NCBI GenBank assembly: GCA_002900995.3
Contig: CM035305.1
Span: 5,302,908-5,366,907 of the forward strand
Length of the DNA: 64,000 nt
Direction of reading: 5' to 3'
Source of the DNA: Ganoderma boninense
Lineage: Eukaryota > Basidiomycota > Agaricomycetes > Polyporales > Polyporaceae
Position numbers and translations under genes: made by a program. Positions 1-10,242 of this stretch are shown in pieces; positions within the stretch are counted from its first letter, which is position 1, and each line of letters starts with the position of its first letter. The notes beneath the pieces were generated by a model. The model was given only the letters and a program-made list of their open reading frames with translations, did no database searches and had not been told where the DNA came from.

Positions 1-1440
1 GACGGCTCCAACATGGCACGTCTGGTCTCGTATCCGCCTGCCCTTACTTCAAGTACGGACAAGTGCGCCCGGGTATAATTACCGACGCTCTCAGAATGCA
101 GATAGACAGAGAGATGAACTGTAGACAACCGGATAGGGTATGTGGGGTACCTTGTATGGTCGAAAGGCCTGAAGGGTCTTGACGCTGCCTGATGACGGTA
201 CTCGTAGAAGAACGAATGGAATGTTCGCATTATAGTGTACGACGAGTTACACCTTGGGGAAGATGCGGTCAAGGCTCACATGCGCTAGCAGCACTCTCTA
301 CATCCACAACAGATGAAGGGCATCATTGTAATCATGAACAGTTACGAAACGTAGAAACATACGTGTCTGGTAACCCTACAGAACTCCTGCCTGCGTACTT
401 TTGGACTCAACGACGGTACCGACCATCCGCCAGCAAATCCTCGTGTCACGCATGCGACCTTCGCCGTTTTCCAGTCCAAGGAGCAGCCAGCGAGCGTAGT
501 CCCTTCAGGAGGTAAGTTGAGATACTAGCGAGAGAGACGCAGAGGTAGACCAAGAAGTGGACAGCGAGGGAACGAGGAGGAGAGTTCAAGATTGTTTTCC
601 GGCGTCCACCCTGGGCACAATCTCGCCCGATGCCCGACGAAAACGCGTTGGGATCAATTAAGACCTAACCTTAGGATTGGATCACGTAATGCACCGACCC
701 AATGATTAGATCCTCCTGCTCCGGTTCTGCTGAGGCCCCGCTTAGACTTGTAAAGTACCATGCACCGGCAATACTCCGCAACAGGGGGGAGGTACGTCGG
801 CGTCTTTCGTTCACATCATCAGCGGCGGAAATAGCATCGACATCAACGACTACATCCACTTCAACTTGAAAGTGATCCAGCATCCTCCATCACAGCCGCC
901 GTGCACGAGGCTGCTCGTCAAAACTCCGGCTATGCTCTTGCAGAACAATCCACCGTGGTCTGATTTCCACTCCAAATCACTGGGGCGCCGCGAGCGACAG
1001 GAGGGCCAACCTCAACGAGCTCGATTCTTCGGCGCCCGCCTCTTGACCAGTTTCTCGCTATCTGGCCGCCTTCTGTCCTGGAGCTTGTCGGCCAGATATC
1101 CGCCATCACCGGTGACTCCTTGCTCCTCGTATCAGCTTTGCGACAGACGAAACATCATATTTCAGGCAGGCTACCGTTGCGACCACGACGTCGCCTTCAA
1201 GTATCGGAAGAGCCCCAGGCTCGCCAACCGGGTTGGACAACGACGCGTACGAGGCAGGCCTCAAGACGCGCGCGACTTCGAAGATGAGCTCTCCCGCTAA
1301 GGTCTCGCGGTCTGCAGCTGAGAACGAGCTGCAAGATCTGGCCTCCTGCACTCTCCGGTATCATGCTGTCACTGACAATCCAGGAGTCGGACGCACTGGT
1401 CTTTCTAATTTCTCACGCCGAACTGACAACAATGTAGGTC
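1..1440. other. No recognisable gene
   Basis: I see no convincing coding exon here; the open frames are short and overlap on both strands. A short match to the dispersed repeat described at 1459 (the core CCCGATGCCCGAC) lies near 628-640. The rest is unassigned. Confidence 0.5.
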
Positions 1441-1458
1441 GTAGAGGGCCCTATGAAA

Positions 1459-1576
1459 TGAGACAAGCGCAGATGGGAATGAGAAAACGGAGGGCTGGCT
1501 GGATGAGAGGAGTGGCTGTCCACCGTCGCCCGATGCCCGACAAAACAGCGACAGACGACCAATCCCAGTGGCGGTG
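1459..1576 (+). repeat. Dispersed short repeat X, copy A
   Basis: The segment reads AGACAAGCGCAGAT, then CGCCCGATGCCCGACAAAA, then CGACCAATCC and CCAGTGGCGG. The same ordered words recur at 3298-3382 and 58346-58474 on this strand, and at 49061-49206 and 51911-52034 on the other. It is about 85-145 bp, has no coding sense, and lies upstream of a duplicated gene in most cases. Confidence 0.7.
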
Positions 1577-1855
1577 CGACCAATCCAACTTCCTCCACAC
1601 TCGTTGCAGTTGACGCTGGCCAGTGCCACTCGCACCGAGTCCCGACCAAGGTTGACCGGCCTGACCCCTCACACTCTCCGCAGGGGTTTCCGAGTCACTG
1701 GAACTACTCCTGCTAAATTCTCTCAGCAATACCGAACCAGACACGTCGTATGCGCTGGTACTGCCTCGCGGCACCGCAGCGACTGACTGGGACTCGCAGC
1801 ACAGCGTCGTCCACGTCCATGCGGATGTGTTGAGGTCAGCTTTGTCTTCTCCTGT

Positions 1856-2010
1856 CCCACCTTGCCTTTCCAGAACGTATCCGGGTTCTACAAAAGGAGG
1901 CAAGCATCATTGCCCCCAGGAGCCTGGAGACTGGCGGCACCTTGTAATTCTGAGTTGGCACCGCCATCACCAAGACACCCTGACGACAATAACGACTGGA
2001 CTGGATAGGC
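1856..2010 (+). promoter_or_regulatory. Conserved upstream module of array gene 1
   Basis: This block resembles those at 4020-4175 and 5990-6325, which precede the other two paralogues. Shared words are TGGCGGCACCTTGTA (1932-1946) and ACGACAATA (1983-1991) followed by a GGATAGG-type box. A duplicated promoter region is the simplest reading; function is inferred only from conservation and position. Confidence 0.5.
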
Positions 2011-2063
2011 GGGTTCGGAAATCTCGACCAATTCTCCACGCTGAGGGGCGTTTACCTGCAGGA

Positions 2064-2070
2064 TATAAAT
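2064..2070 (+). promoter_or_regulatory. TATA box of array gene 1
   Basis: TATAAAT lies in the context GCAGGATATAAA, about 120 bp before the ATG at 2189. The same GCAGGATATAAA context occurs 103 bp before gene 2 and 120 bp before gene 3, so position and sequence are conserved. Confidence 0.6.
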
Positions 2071-2188
2071 CCGTAGAAATGGGAGGAGTCCCTCACCCAA
2101 CTCTCCCTAAACCCTCGACCCCCCAACCTCGCCACTCGCACACACACACGCCCATCCGAATCGTGACGCGTATACCCAGCAAACGAGC

Positions 2189-2866
2189 ATGGCACAACCG
2201 TTGCAGAACCAGCTCCGAGGACTGCTCAGCACCACCCACCCGACGCTTCCCGCCACTCAACAGCCTGCTGGAGGCCAACACCAAGGCAGTGCCCACTTGC
2301 CCATCTTCGTCGTTGCGAGGACGGTGGTGCAGTTCGTGCCCGACCACTGGGCCATCGCGGTCATCCTTGACGAGCATTCCAAGCGCGCCCGCGTGTACCA
2401 CGTTTGCGACGTCCACGTCGTCGGCCAGCGCGGCGCCGTCGCATGGCGAGCCTTCGCCCAGGACGAGGTCATCGACCAGCCCTCGGGCTACGTCGGCGGC
2501 GTCCGCATTGGATATGTGGACCGGAACGACCTTGGGAGGCTCGAGCAGGTACGTCATCCTCCAATCGGTTATCCAGTGGGGTTGCTCAGCGAACATTGTT
2601 TGTCGTCGTTGCTCCTCCAGGCTGTCTGCGGCACGCAGCTCCCTCCTCCCGCTTCCGAGAGATGGGAATGCAGGGACTGGACGGTGGCAGTCATCAGGCT
2701 CCTCGAAACCTGCAGGTTTTTGCTCGCCAGCGCAACGTACGGCCTGAAGGACGGCAACCTGTTCAATTACTTGACCATGGATTTTGCTCGAGCCCGGGGG
2801 AAGACCGCACAGTGCGGAGGCGTGCCGGCCTTCGTGCCGCTCTCGTTGCCCGGTAACAGGCGTTGA
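2189..2866 (+). CDS. Array gene 1: small protein of unnamed family (HWAI/WxCxDW)
   Basis: Two exons, 2189-2548 and 2621-2866, give 201 aa. The 72-bp intron has GTACGT and CTCCAG ends; because it is a multiple of three the frame stays open across it, but the two paralogues are spliced at the equivalent point after a conserved LE(E/Q). Conserved features are a hydrophobic strand (PIFVVAR), then HWAIAV with His53, RARVYHV, a GGVRIG turn, QLPPP, then WECRDWT with Cys137 and an amphipathic helix. I do not recognise a named family. The His in HWAI and the Cys in WxCxDW recall the His and Cys of NlpC/P60 or LRAT-like papain folds, but this is inference. No signal peptide or membrane segment is seen. 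Introns and start are supported by comparison with the copies at 4322 and 6501. Confidence 0.72.
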   Translation: MAQPLQNQLRGLLSTTHPTLPATQQPAGGQHQGSAHLPIFVVARTVVQFVPDHWAIAVILDEHSKRARVYHVCDVHVVGQRGAVAWRAFAQDEVIDQPSGYVGGVRIGYVDRNDLGRLEQVRHPPIGYPVGLLSEHCLSSLLLQAVCGTQLPPPASERWECRDWTVAVIRLLETCRFLLASATYGLKDGNLFNYLTMDFARARGKTAQCGGVPAFVPLSLPGNRR

Positions 2867-4019
2867 TGTGGATATTATCCGTTGTTTCGCATGATGTAAT
2901 TTGAGAGATGCTCGCCGTGCGGTTGTGCCCTTTCCGGGCCCCAATTTTGTAACCCCTTCATGCAAGAATATATGCATCGTATTCGGGAGCTTGGCTCAGC
3001 GTAAAGCGCACGTGAAGTGCTCTGCATCCGTGCGGCCGGGAGGCAAGATGGCGGGGCTCGTAACTTGAACTCTGGCCCCCTTCCGACCCGAGTCCTCGGC
3101 CTCGTCGGTTTCTTGAGGATGGAAAACAGTGCCAGTACTTACATACTTGTCGTCATGGAACTCGTGTGTCGTCGAAAGCTCTGACGGCTCCCAGTCGGTC
3201 AAGTTCCACGGAGGATAGCACTCTGGCACTGACAATGGCACGAGCAGGCCGCGAGGTGAAAGTCAAGCCAGGTAGCGGATAAATATTAAACATAATGAAA
3301 CAAGACAAGCACAGATCGAAGCAACAGGGAGTATAAGTATGCCCGACAAACAGCGACCAACGACCAATCCCAGTGGCGGTGCCCCTGACCCCCTCGAAGT
3401 AACTCCATCACACGGTCACGTGCACCCCTTGTACTCGCAGGCGCCAACTTCAGCTTCGCCATGACTGCCACACGCATCCCATGCGAGATCTGCTCATCAA
3501 CGTCTCCGCGAAATTTGTCCCTAAAACTCAGACATGGAGACCTTTTCACTGGCTTTTCTGGCGCCCTTGATACCAGCAAGTTCAACTTGAACTCCCGGCG
3601 TCTTTCCCTTGGCAACCCTCGACTTCAAGCTCGCCACAGTCACACTCAGCCTTCGCAGCGGCGAAGAATATTGTTGGTGAGTATACTCAGGAGAATTGCG
3701 GCTCATATGTCTTCGAAGACTATTAGGCACGACCTGTAAATCCCTTGGAATCGCCGCTCCCAGTCACCACAATTTCCTCTGACACACATCCTCTGCAGAT
3801 CCGGAGGTCTCACTGTCGACATCCCCGAATGTGCCCTGCCAGTGCGATTTCGATATGGTCATCTTTGTATTGATTCGACTGGCGACGTTGACGCCAGCAA
3901 CTCCCGAGTGCAGGTTCTGCCTCAGAATAAGTAAGTACCTGGGGCGGTGTTCACTGAGTTGTTGACAGGTTGACGCCTCAGGCGACATGCATGACGACGA
4001 GCTGGAATATGGTATGTCT
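2867..4019. other. Spacer between array genes 1 and 2
   Basis: Apart from dispersed repeat X at 3298-3382, I find no gene here. Short open frames overlap on both strands and none resembles a neighbour. Confidence 0.5.
3298..3382 (+). repeat. Dispersed short repeat X, copy B
   Basis: A shorter copy of the repeat at 1459-1576: ACAAGACAAGCACAGAT, then ATGCCCGACAAACAGCGAC, then CGACCAATCCCAGTGGCGGT. It lies about 1 kb upstream of array gene 2, much as copy A lies upstream of gene 1, so it may have been carried along by the tandem duplication. Confidence 0.65.
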
Positions 4020-4175
4020 TGTCTTATCGTTCAGGCTTGCCTTTCCCGGCCGTTTTCGGGTTCCATCTCGGCGACGAACTTGAAGGACCACCGCCCCCAG
4101 GAGACTCGGAGTGGCGGCACCTTGTATTTCTGGCACCGCCGTTACCAATGCACGACAATAGCGACTGGATAGGAA
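4020..4175 (+). promoter_or_regulatory. Conserved upstream module of array gene 2
   Basis: Second copy of the upstream block: TGGCGGCACCTTGTA at 4112-4126 and ACGACAATA at 4152-4160 followed by GCGACTGGATAGG. Order and spacing match the gene 1 copy. Confidence 0.5.
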
Positions 4176-4218
4176 GGTCGAGCAATCTCGACTGACTGAG
4201 AGGTTTTTGTATGCAGGA

Positions 4219-4224
4219 TATAAA
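4219..4224 (+). promoter_or_regulatory. TATA box of array gene 2
   Basis: TATAAA in the shared GCAGGATATAAA context, 103 bp before the ATG at 4322. Confidence 0.6.
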
Positions 4225-4321
4225 CCGTGACGATGCGGGAAGGCGGCTTACACATCTTTCCCTTTCCCCAGCTACTCGCCCTCGCCACTCCTCCAGCCTT
4301 TGAAGCATACGCCCTGTGACT

Positions 4322-4971
4322 ATGGAGCGATCATGGCACAACCGACTACGAAGACTACTACCCACGACCGATTCGACTCTCGAGGCCATTGAAGACCCCC
4401 ACTACTATCAAGGCGATCCAGCCGTCTGCCTTCCTATTGTGGTCGTCTCGAGGTCCTCGACACCGCCCGGGAGCACCCACTGGGCTATCGCAGTCGTCAC
4501 CGACGAGCCCTCGCATCAGTGCCGCGTCTTCCACGTATCCGACACCCACGGCCTTGGCTTGCGGACCGTCGTTGCCGTGGACGAAACGCTGGACCGGTCA
4601 TCAAGCTGCCAGTGGGGCGTCCGTATCGGATTGGTGCACAGAGACAATCTGAGGCACCTCGAAGAGGTATGTTATCCCTCCCATCAGTCGTCTCGCGTCG
4701 CTCAGTGAGGGTGTGTTGCCGTCGGACACAGGCCATCTGCAGAAACCAGCTCCCTCCGCCAACATCTAAACGATGGGATTGCGAGCACTGGACGCTCGCC
4801 ATGATCAGACACCTCGAAGCGCAGGGGTTCCTGCTCGTCACTCGCAGCTTGGACGACGGCAGCCTGATGCGCGGACTGCTCAGGGATGGCCTACGCGCAC
4901 AGATCCTGACCGAACGGAACCACGGCTGCCCGGTCTTCGTGCATCTCTCGTTGCCCAGAGATGGTCATTAA
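4322..4971 (+). CDS. Array gene 2: small protein of unnamed family, shifted start
   Basis: Exons 4322-4666 and 4732-4971 give 194 aa; the 65-bp intron is GTATGT...ACAG and falls at the same place as in the paralogues. The core matches gene 1: LPIVVVSR, THWAIAVVTDE, CRVFHVSDTH, WGVRIG, QLPPP, WDCEHWT, then CPVFVHLSLP near the end. The start is unusual. The ATG equivalent to gene 1 (4333, ATGGCACAACCG) is out of frame and runs into a stop after about 19 codons; an ATG 11 bases upstream (4322) is in frame with the conserved body. So either translation now begins at 4322 with a changed N-terminus, or the copy is damaged. The rest of the frame is intact. Function is not known; same reasoning as gene 1. 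Confidence 0.66.
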
Positions 4972-5989
4972 TATTAACAATTATTTGTCCTTGGATCCGT
5001 CGTCTGATACCCGTGCCATTTATGTCACCTTTTGAGGGAGATTCACTCTGCAACTGACTACACCCTCGGATGCTCACCGCTCCGGCGGGATGCACGAGGT
5101 GCTGTAAGCTAATTCGGCCTCATACTGGCGGCCACTCTACTTGCATGGACTTCTGATTTCGCTGTGGGTCTGAGGTCGAGATTAGAAGAGACCAAAACCA
5201 TGGAAATGTTTGAACTCGGGAGACTTTGGGCTCGCATGACTAATAAGTTGTGCATTCCGCAATCTCGTGCTGTGCTAGCAGGCGTTCTGGTACTCGTGCA
5301 GGAGCTGTCAAAGCATGGACGGTAGCTAACCTGATTGCTGTGGATACAGACGATCGACGTCCGAACAACACAGATAGACTAGACTCGAAGATACAGACGG
5401 ACTAGATGAAAGTGTGCTTGCAGTGTCCACGTCCGCACGTACTTACTTTCAGCAAACGAGCGCTTGCTCGCCGGAAGTCTCCGGCCGAGACGTCCCAGAC
5501 AGCGTGTGATTCTCACAATTTTGTACTCGTCGACATCTTTGCCTCTGTACCACGACAACCCGCACAGTATGTGCAGGACGACGGGAATATACTCACTCTG
5601 ATTCACTCAGTCTACTTCCTTCTTCCTGTTTCACCAGTCCTCTCTAGATCCAGTCAGCAGCCGCCAAATCTGGATCGGAGGCCGGAACCAGGGAGGTTCG
5701 CTGCTGGCCGGGCCTTGGTGCAGGCGCCGACCAATCTTAGCGGTGGTGCCACCTGTACGAACTTACTCCTACGGCAGTTGCTGGGGCTGCTTGCCTCGAG
5801 GCGCGACCCCACACTGACGGTCCCCTCTCATCTTTTTCAGAGATTTTGCTGTCGGCGCTCAGAAATCCCCACACAAACACGTTTGCGCTGGCGATCCTGA
5901 TTCCTGCTTATTGTTCTCCTCCAGCGTCGTGAATTGCTAGCGAGAGCCATGTCCACGCCTCGCGGTGAGTCGCAGGATGTCATCTCGCG
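4972..5989. other. Spacer between array genes 2 and 3
   Basis: I see no recognisable gene. Part of the spacer (about 5287-5445) matches 7794-7925, including AGCTGTCAAAGCATGGACGG, so this flank was duplicated as well. Confidence 0.5.
5287..5445 (+). repeat. Duplicated flank segment, copy 1
   Basis: AGCTGTCAAAGCATGGACGG followed by TAGCT(A/G)ACCTGAT, then TCCGAACAACA(C/T)AGAT and TGCAGTGTCCAC, recurs in the same order at 7794-7925. The two copies differ by small indels. No coding sense is seen. Confidence 0.65.
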
Positions 5990-6325
5990 CCTTGCCTTTC
6001 AAGTACGTGTTCTTGTTCCATAAATGGAAGGAAGCATCATCGCCTCCTTGGGCCAAGAATCTGGACAATGGTGGCAAACTGGCGGCCCCGTACTAGGATT
6101 CTTGCACCTTCATCACGGTAACGCAACAATAGCAGACTGCATAGTAGTCCGGGCGGGTGAGCTCAGATCCTTTTTTCCCTCTCCCATCGCACCTGGCCTT
6201 ACAGGTCCAACGTCCTCGGGTTTCACGCATGCGAGGAAGCATTATGGCTCCCAAGCTGGCAGCTGCGGCACCGTAAAAGTATGTCACCTCCGTGACCAAA
6301 GAACGACAATAACGGTCGCATAGGT
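5990..6325 (+). promoter_or_regulatory. Upstream module of array gene 3, internally doubled
   Basis: The block conserved before genes 1 and 2 appears here twice in degenerate form: 5990-6150 (CTTGCCTTTC, GGAAGCATCATCGCC, ACTGGCGGCCCCGTA) and 6195-6325 (GAGGAAGCATTATGG, CTGCGGCACCGTA, ACGACAATAACGG at 6303). Regulation by this block is inferred only. Confidence 0.42.
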
Positions 6326-6380
6326 ATGCTGAGAAACTTTTACTGAACTTTATCAAGCTGACCGGCCGTGATGCGCAGGA

Positions 6381-6386
6381 TATAAA
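6381..6386 (+). promoter_or_regulatory. TATA box of array gene 3
   Basis: TATAAA in the context GCGCAGGATATAAACCCG, 120 bp before the ATG at 6501, the same spacing as in gene 1. Confidence 0.6.
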
Positions 6387-6500
6387 CCCGTAAAAATGCG
6401 TAGAGAGACCTAACCAACTCCTCGTCGACTCAACCCTCGACCTTCAGCCTCATCACCCGTGCAGACAGCCCTCCGAATCGCGACTAGTATACCGACGATC

Positions 6501-7200
6501 ATGGAGCAACCGTCACAGGCTGGACTACAAATACTCGCCGGCGCGGCCAGCGTCGCTCATCCGGTACTCTACCCGACTCCATTCGCTCGAGACGAACACG
6601 GAGGAAGCGGCAACATGTCTATCGTCATCCTTTCAAGACCGCTGGGGCCGGCCTCCCGCCACTGGGCCATCGCGGTCATCACTGACGAACAATCCCACCG
6701 AGCCCGCGTATACCACCTTTCCGACCGCCACGTCCATTTCGCTCGTGGACCGACGACGGTCCGTGCCCAGGACGAGAACTTGAACAGCGCACCGGGCTAT
6801 GAGGGAGGCGTCCACATCGGCACGGTGCACAGCAGTCAACTGGCCCGGCTCGAGGAGGTGCGTGCGTCCCACTCCGCTCCGTCACGATCTCGCATCGCTC
6901 ATGATCAATGAGCGGCATTTATCTTTGTCGTCGACATGCGCGACCGTGCACTAGATCATTTGCCGCCAGCCTCCTCCTTCCACCGCCCGCGGGGGATGGA
7001 GCTGCATGGACTGGACGCTTTACATGATCAGGTACCTCGAGCGCCAGAGCTTCAGGCTCTCGACGCACAGCTTGAGGGACGACAACATCCTGTTGGACAA
7101 TCTGATCAGCGGTATCCAAGTCGCGGTCCAGAGGAGGGCTGAACTCCGATCCGCAAGCCCTGTCTTCGTCACGCTCTGGGAGTCCCGTACCAGGCGTTGA
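6501..7200 (+). CDS. Array gene 3: small protein of unnamed family (HWAI/WxCxDW)
   Basis: Exons 6501-6857 and 6955-7200 give 200 aa; the 97-bp intron is GTGCGT...CTAG and follows LEE as in the paralogues. The ATG at 6501 (ATGGAGCAACCG) aligns with the ATG of gene 1. Conserved blocks are MSIVILSRP, HWAIAVITDE, RARVYHLSDRH, GGVHIGTVH, the QPPP segment, WSCMDWT, FRLSTHSLRDDN and SPVFVTLW. The His in HWAI and the Cys in WSCMDW are both kept, which fits the guess of a cysteine-peptidase-like fold, but the biochemical role is unknown. The frame is open throughout, with no signal peptide or membrane helix. Confidence 0.72.
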
Positions 7201-7390
7201 TGCTCTCCGTAGTCTTGCCCGTAGTTGTACCTCGCGGGCTGCTCGAGCCATGCGGTGTTGCCATTTCCGAGTTCTGATTTTGTAATCACTTCGTGTCACT
7301 GAGAATAAGCACATGTATAATCCTGGCCATCCGTCACGGAGCCTGAGTGGCGACACGAGCGAAATGTGCAATCCGATGCAAACATAGCAC

Positions 7391-7621
7391 ATGACGGCAT
7401 CCCTCACCCAACAGCTCGTCAGTTCTCCTCATCCGACTCTCGCTCTTCCACCTCTCCGACAGACTGAGGCTGCATACGCACGTCTATATCACAGAGAAGC
7501 GACAGACGGAGACCCGTCTGCCCTCGACACCTTGACCGAACGGCCGCCAGCCGATCCATTCTCCACACCGGAGGTCGTGATCACAGTGTCTCGCAAAGAC
7601 CGAACTTTTGAGGGAATCTGA
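7391..7621 (+). pseudogene. Truncated fourth copy of the small-gene array
   Basis: A 76-codon frame starting ATGACGGCATCCCTCACCC reads TQQLVSSPHPTLALP and then PEVVITVSRKD. These parallel the N-terminal segment of genes 1 and 2 (LRGLLSTTHPTLP and LPIVVVSRS), but the frame stops where HWAI should follow. The intron and the second exon are absent. Downstream sequence belongs to the 3' flank of the NTPase gene, so the copy was probably cut when that block arrived. Confidence 0.45.
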
Positions 7622-7659
7622 GGGGAGGTCAATGTCAGTTGAGGGAACACTTCGGGCCT

Positions 7660-7968
7660 ATGGTTTCCAAGTTCGCCGTGCACGGCATGCGGTCAGAGTA
7701 GAAGACAAAACAAAATTGAACTCGGAATACCTTGGACTCCCACGGGCGATACGTTGTGCGCTCTGCCGTCTATTGCCGGTCTACTACAAGTGAGAGAGCT
7801 GTCAAAGCATGGACGGTAGCTGACCTGATATCTGTTGGTACAGGTCCGAACAACATAGATGGCTAGGGAACATACAGATGGGCTTCGAGAGGAATGAGTG
7901 CCTGCAGTGTCCACATCCGCCCATGATTGTTCTCGTATCAAGACCGCCCGGATCAGGAGAGACCGCTC
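7660..7968 (-). repeat. 3' flank shared with the NTPase gene at 55 kb
   Basis: Read on the minus strand, CAATTTTGTTTTGTCTTCTA and GCGAACTTGGAAAC at about 7675-7720 match the segment at 55115-55175 downstream of the other NTPase gene. The duplicated unit therefore includes part of the 3' flank. Confidence 0.55.
7794..7925 (+). repeat. Duplicated flank segment, copy 2
   Basis: Second copy of the segment at 5287-5445 (AGCTGTCAAAGCATGGACGG and following words). It lies directly beside the 3' end of the NTPase gene on the opposite strand. Confidence 0.6.
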
Positions 7969-10242
7969 CTAGCACCTTCCTTCATCCCGCTTGCGCTTTC
8001 CTGCCGTTTTCGACATTACCCTCCGAGCCGTACCCGCGGCGGGTGCATCATCGGCGTCCTCGTCGACGTCCGGCCGCGGCACCCCAAACACATCCGCGAC
8101 GTCCCCTCCGAACGCACTGACGTCCAGGAACTGGACATACACGCCCCCGGGATGCTCCTCGAACCCCGCCGCAGGCAAGCTCCACTCCACTCCGAACTCT
8201 GGCTCCCCGTACGGGACGATCAGCGCGTACCAAACCTGCACCGGTCGCTCCTCGTTGTGAAACCCCTCACGCAGAGCCTCCTTCAGCTGCGCGATCGCCG
8301 CAAACCCTCCTTCCCCACCGGCCGTCGCGCCACAATTGCATTCCTGCCCGGGAGTGGCGACACGGATCGCCCATATAGAGTCCTCGCTGCGGTCTACATG
8401 GAGCGCGTACGCGTCGAACACCGCATCATGCCCCAAGTCCGAGTCGGGCGCGCGGCAGAACGCTCCACCCACGTCCCAGTCCCACGGACCAGAACGCACG
8501 GCCGCGCAGAGTGCCGCAACACTCGGCCATGTGTGCATCGCATCGGGCAAATTATCCTGCAGCTCGGTGCACTGGTAGACGTCCGACAGCCACCTCCCGC
8601 ATCCGTCCCGCTCGGCGCCGCGCGAAGGGCGCCATGCGACGTTGGGGGACTCGGCCCGGGAGGAGACTGCCACCGTCGTGCGCCAGCTGCATTCGTTTTT
8701 GCTCTGGTACAGGAAGCGCACCGTGGCGGACGACGAGGCGGACGTCTGCGCGCGTGTCATGTGCACCCTGCGATGGGGATCGGGAGCGGGATTCTTGTGC
8801 TGGTGTACGAATGCGTAGGGGTCGCGGAACGGCGCGAAGAGGGGGTTCGGTAACTTGTCCTCGTCGCGCGCGTACCGGAGGGCCATGTTCTCGAAGAGGA
8901 GCGCGGAGGACGCGGCAGCGAACGGTCCCACGCCGCCATGGCTGGGACCGCCGCTGGCTCTGAAGGCGGCGTAGAGGTGTTCGGTGTCCTCGACGCTGAG
9001 CGCCATGACGCTGGCAAGCACGCGGGAGTGGATGGCACGGGTCTTGAAATGCGCGATGGCGCGATCGTCGGTGTCGAGAGCATTTGCAACGACGGGGACG
9101 GGTCCCTCCCGCGAGATGAGGACGAGTTTGTGTGCATCTGGGTTGATTCTTAGGTCGAGTCCTGACAGGAGGCGGTAGATCGCGTCCACACTCGTGTATT
9201 GGAGAAGTGCGTCATTCACCAATTCTTCGTATCGGTCTGGGGAAGTTAGGTACAGGAGGATATCCTGAGGGGACGATCCAACGTCTTGAATGAGAGATAT
9301 AGCGGTATTGGGAGACGACAGAGGGTACCGTCCTGGCTGAGCGAGGGGGATCTGGTCGTGAGGTATGGAAGCTAAGCTGGGGAGTGCCGAAGTGGACTAT
9401 GTGAGCCATCATGCAGCGCAGGACTAGATAACTTGACCGTACAGTGCACGGAGCTCATTCTCCGTCCATTCAGACATCCACCACTCCCGAACATTGAATC
9501 GCCTCTTCAACTCTCCGCAATGCGACAGGTCGGGACGTGCAGCGGCCACGAAGAACAGCTGTCGTGCCGCATAGGTGACAGACGAGAATATAGTCCCTTT
9601 CACCTGAGAGCAGTCCACCAATGACCACAGCCTTCCGGGGGGCTCAGGAAAGTCCTCGAGGAGGTGAGTGGACGGGGAGAAGTCAGCCGTCCTCGTCCTG
9701 ACAATACCGTCTTCATCGAAGAGATAGGTATCTCCGTGGGAGGACGTGAAGAGGACCGTCTCTTCGCGAGACAGGCATTGCACCAGCAAAAGTAGCAAAA
9801 AGTGCGATTTCCCTGTTAACGTCAGATATTTCCCTGCAGAGAGATCGGCAGTAGGAGCCACATACCGGCGCCCTGCTGACCGAGCAACAAGCATCCATGC
9901 ATTTCGGACACCGCCTTCTGCTTGCGAGCGTTGCGGAGACGGTCAGCGAGCAGAAGATATTCCTCGCGGACGAAGTAGAGACCGTCAGGGAGGGACAAAT
10001 CGAAGAGGTCCTGGACAGCGGGTTGCCTGAAGTTGAGAAACCGCTCGAGCGTCGGGCGCGTGAGCACGCTCTTGAGGGCCGTTCTGCCTCGGGCACCCCA
10101 GTAGGTGTCCCGGAATTCTCGCAGGCCACTGCTACTGACAGCCTGCCAGTGGTCACGGTCAGATTTTGAGGTCCTGGACTACGGGCTTCGATGTTAGGGG
10201 CTCGTGAAATGTTGTGTTCACAAGGACAGAACTTACTGTCAT
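7969..10242 (-). CDS. P-loop NTPase of Crinkler/RHS-like type, copy 1
   Basis: Proposed exons are 10242-10237, 10178-9866, 9812-9433 and 9396-7969, giving 708 aa. Introns are 58, 53 and 36 bp; the last is very short and is the weakest call. If it is not spliced, the NTPase part ends at a stop at 9424 and the rest is a separate frame. In order: a YWGARGRTALK motif, LTRPTLERFLNFRQPAVQDL, then GQQGAGKS, a Walker A motif split by intron 2, then FTSSHGDTYLFDE and LWSLVDCS, whose Asp may serve as Walker B. The C-terminal 470 residues are of unknown fold and end in KRKRDEGR, a basic cluster like a nuclear localisation signal. The layout resembles P-loop NTPases expanded in Agaricomycetes and related by literature to Crinkler/RHS proteins; this is from motif memory. 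The MT-only first exon may hide a further upstream exon. A copy of equal length lies at 52745. Confidence 0.6.

Noticed and set aside
5406..5900. 164-codon plus-strand open frame
   Set aside because: No motif, it overlaps a duplicated flank segment, and the composition resembles spacer.
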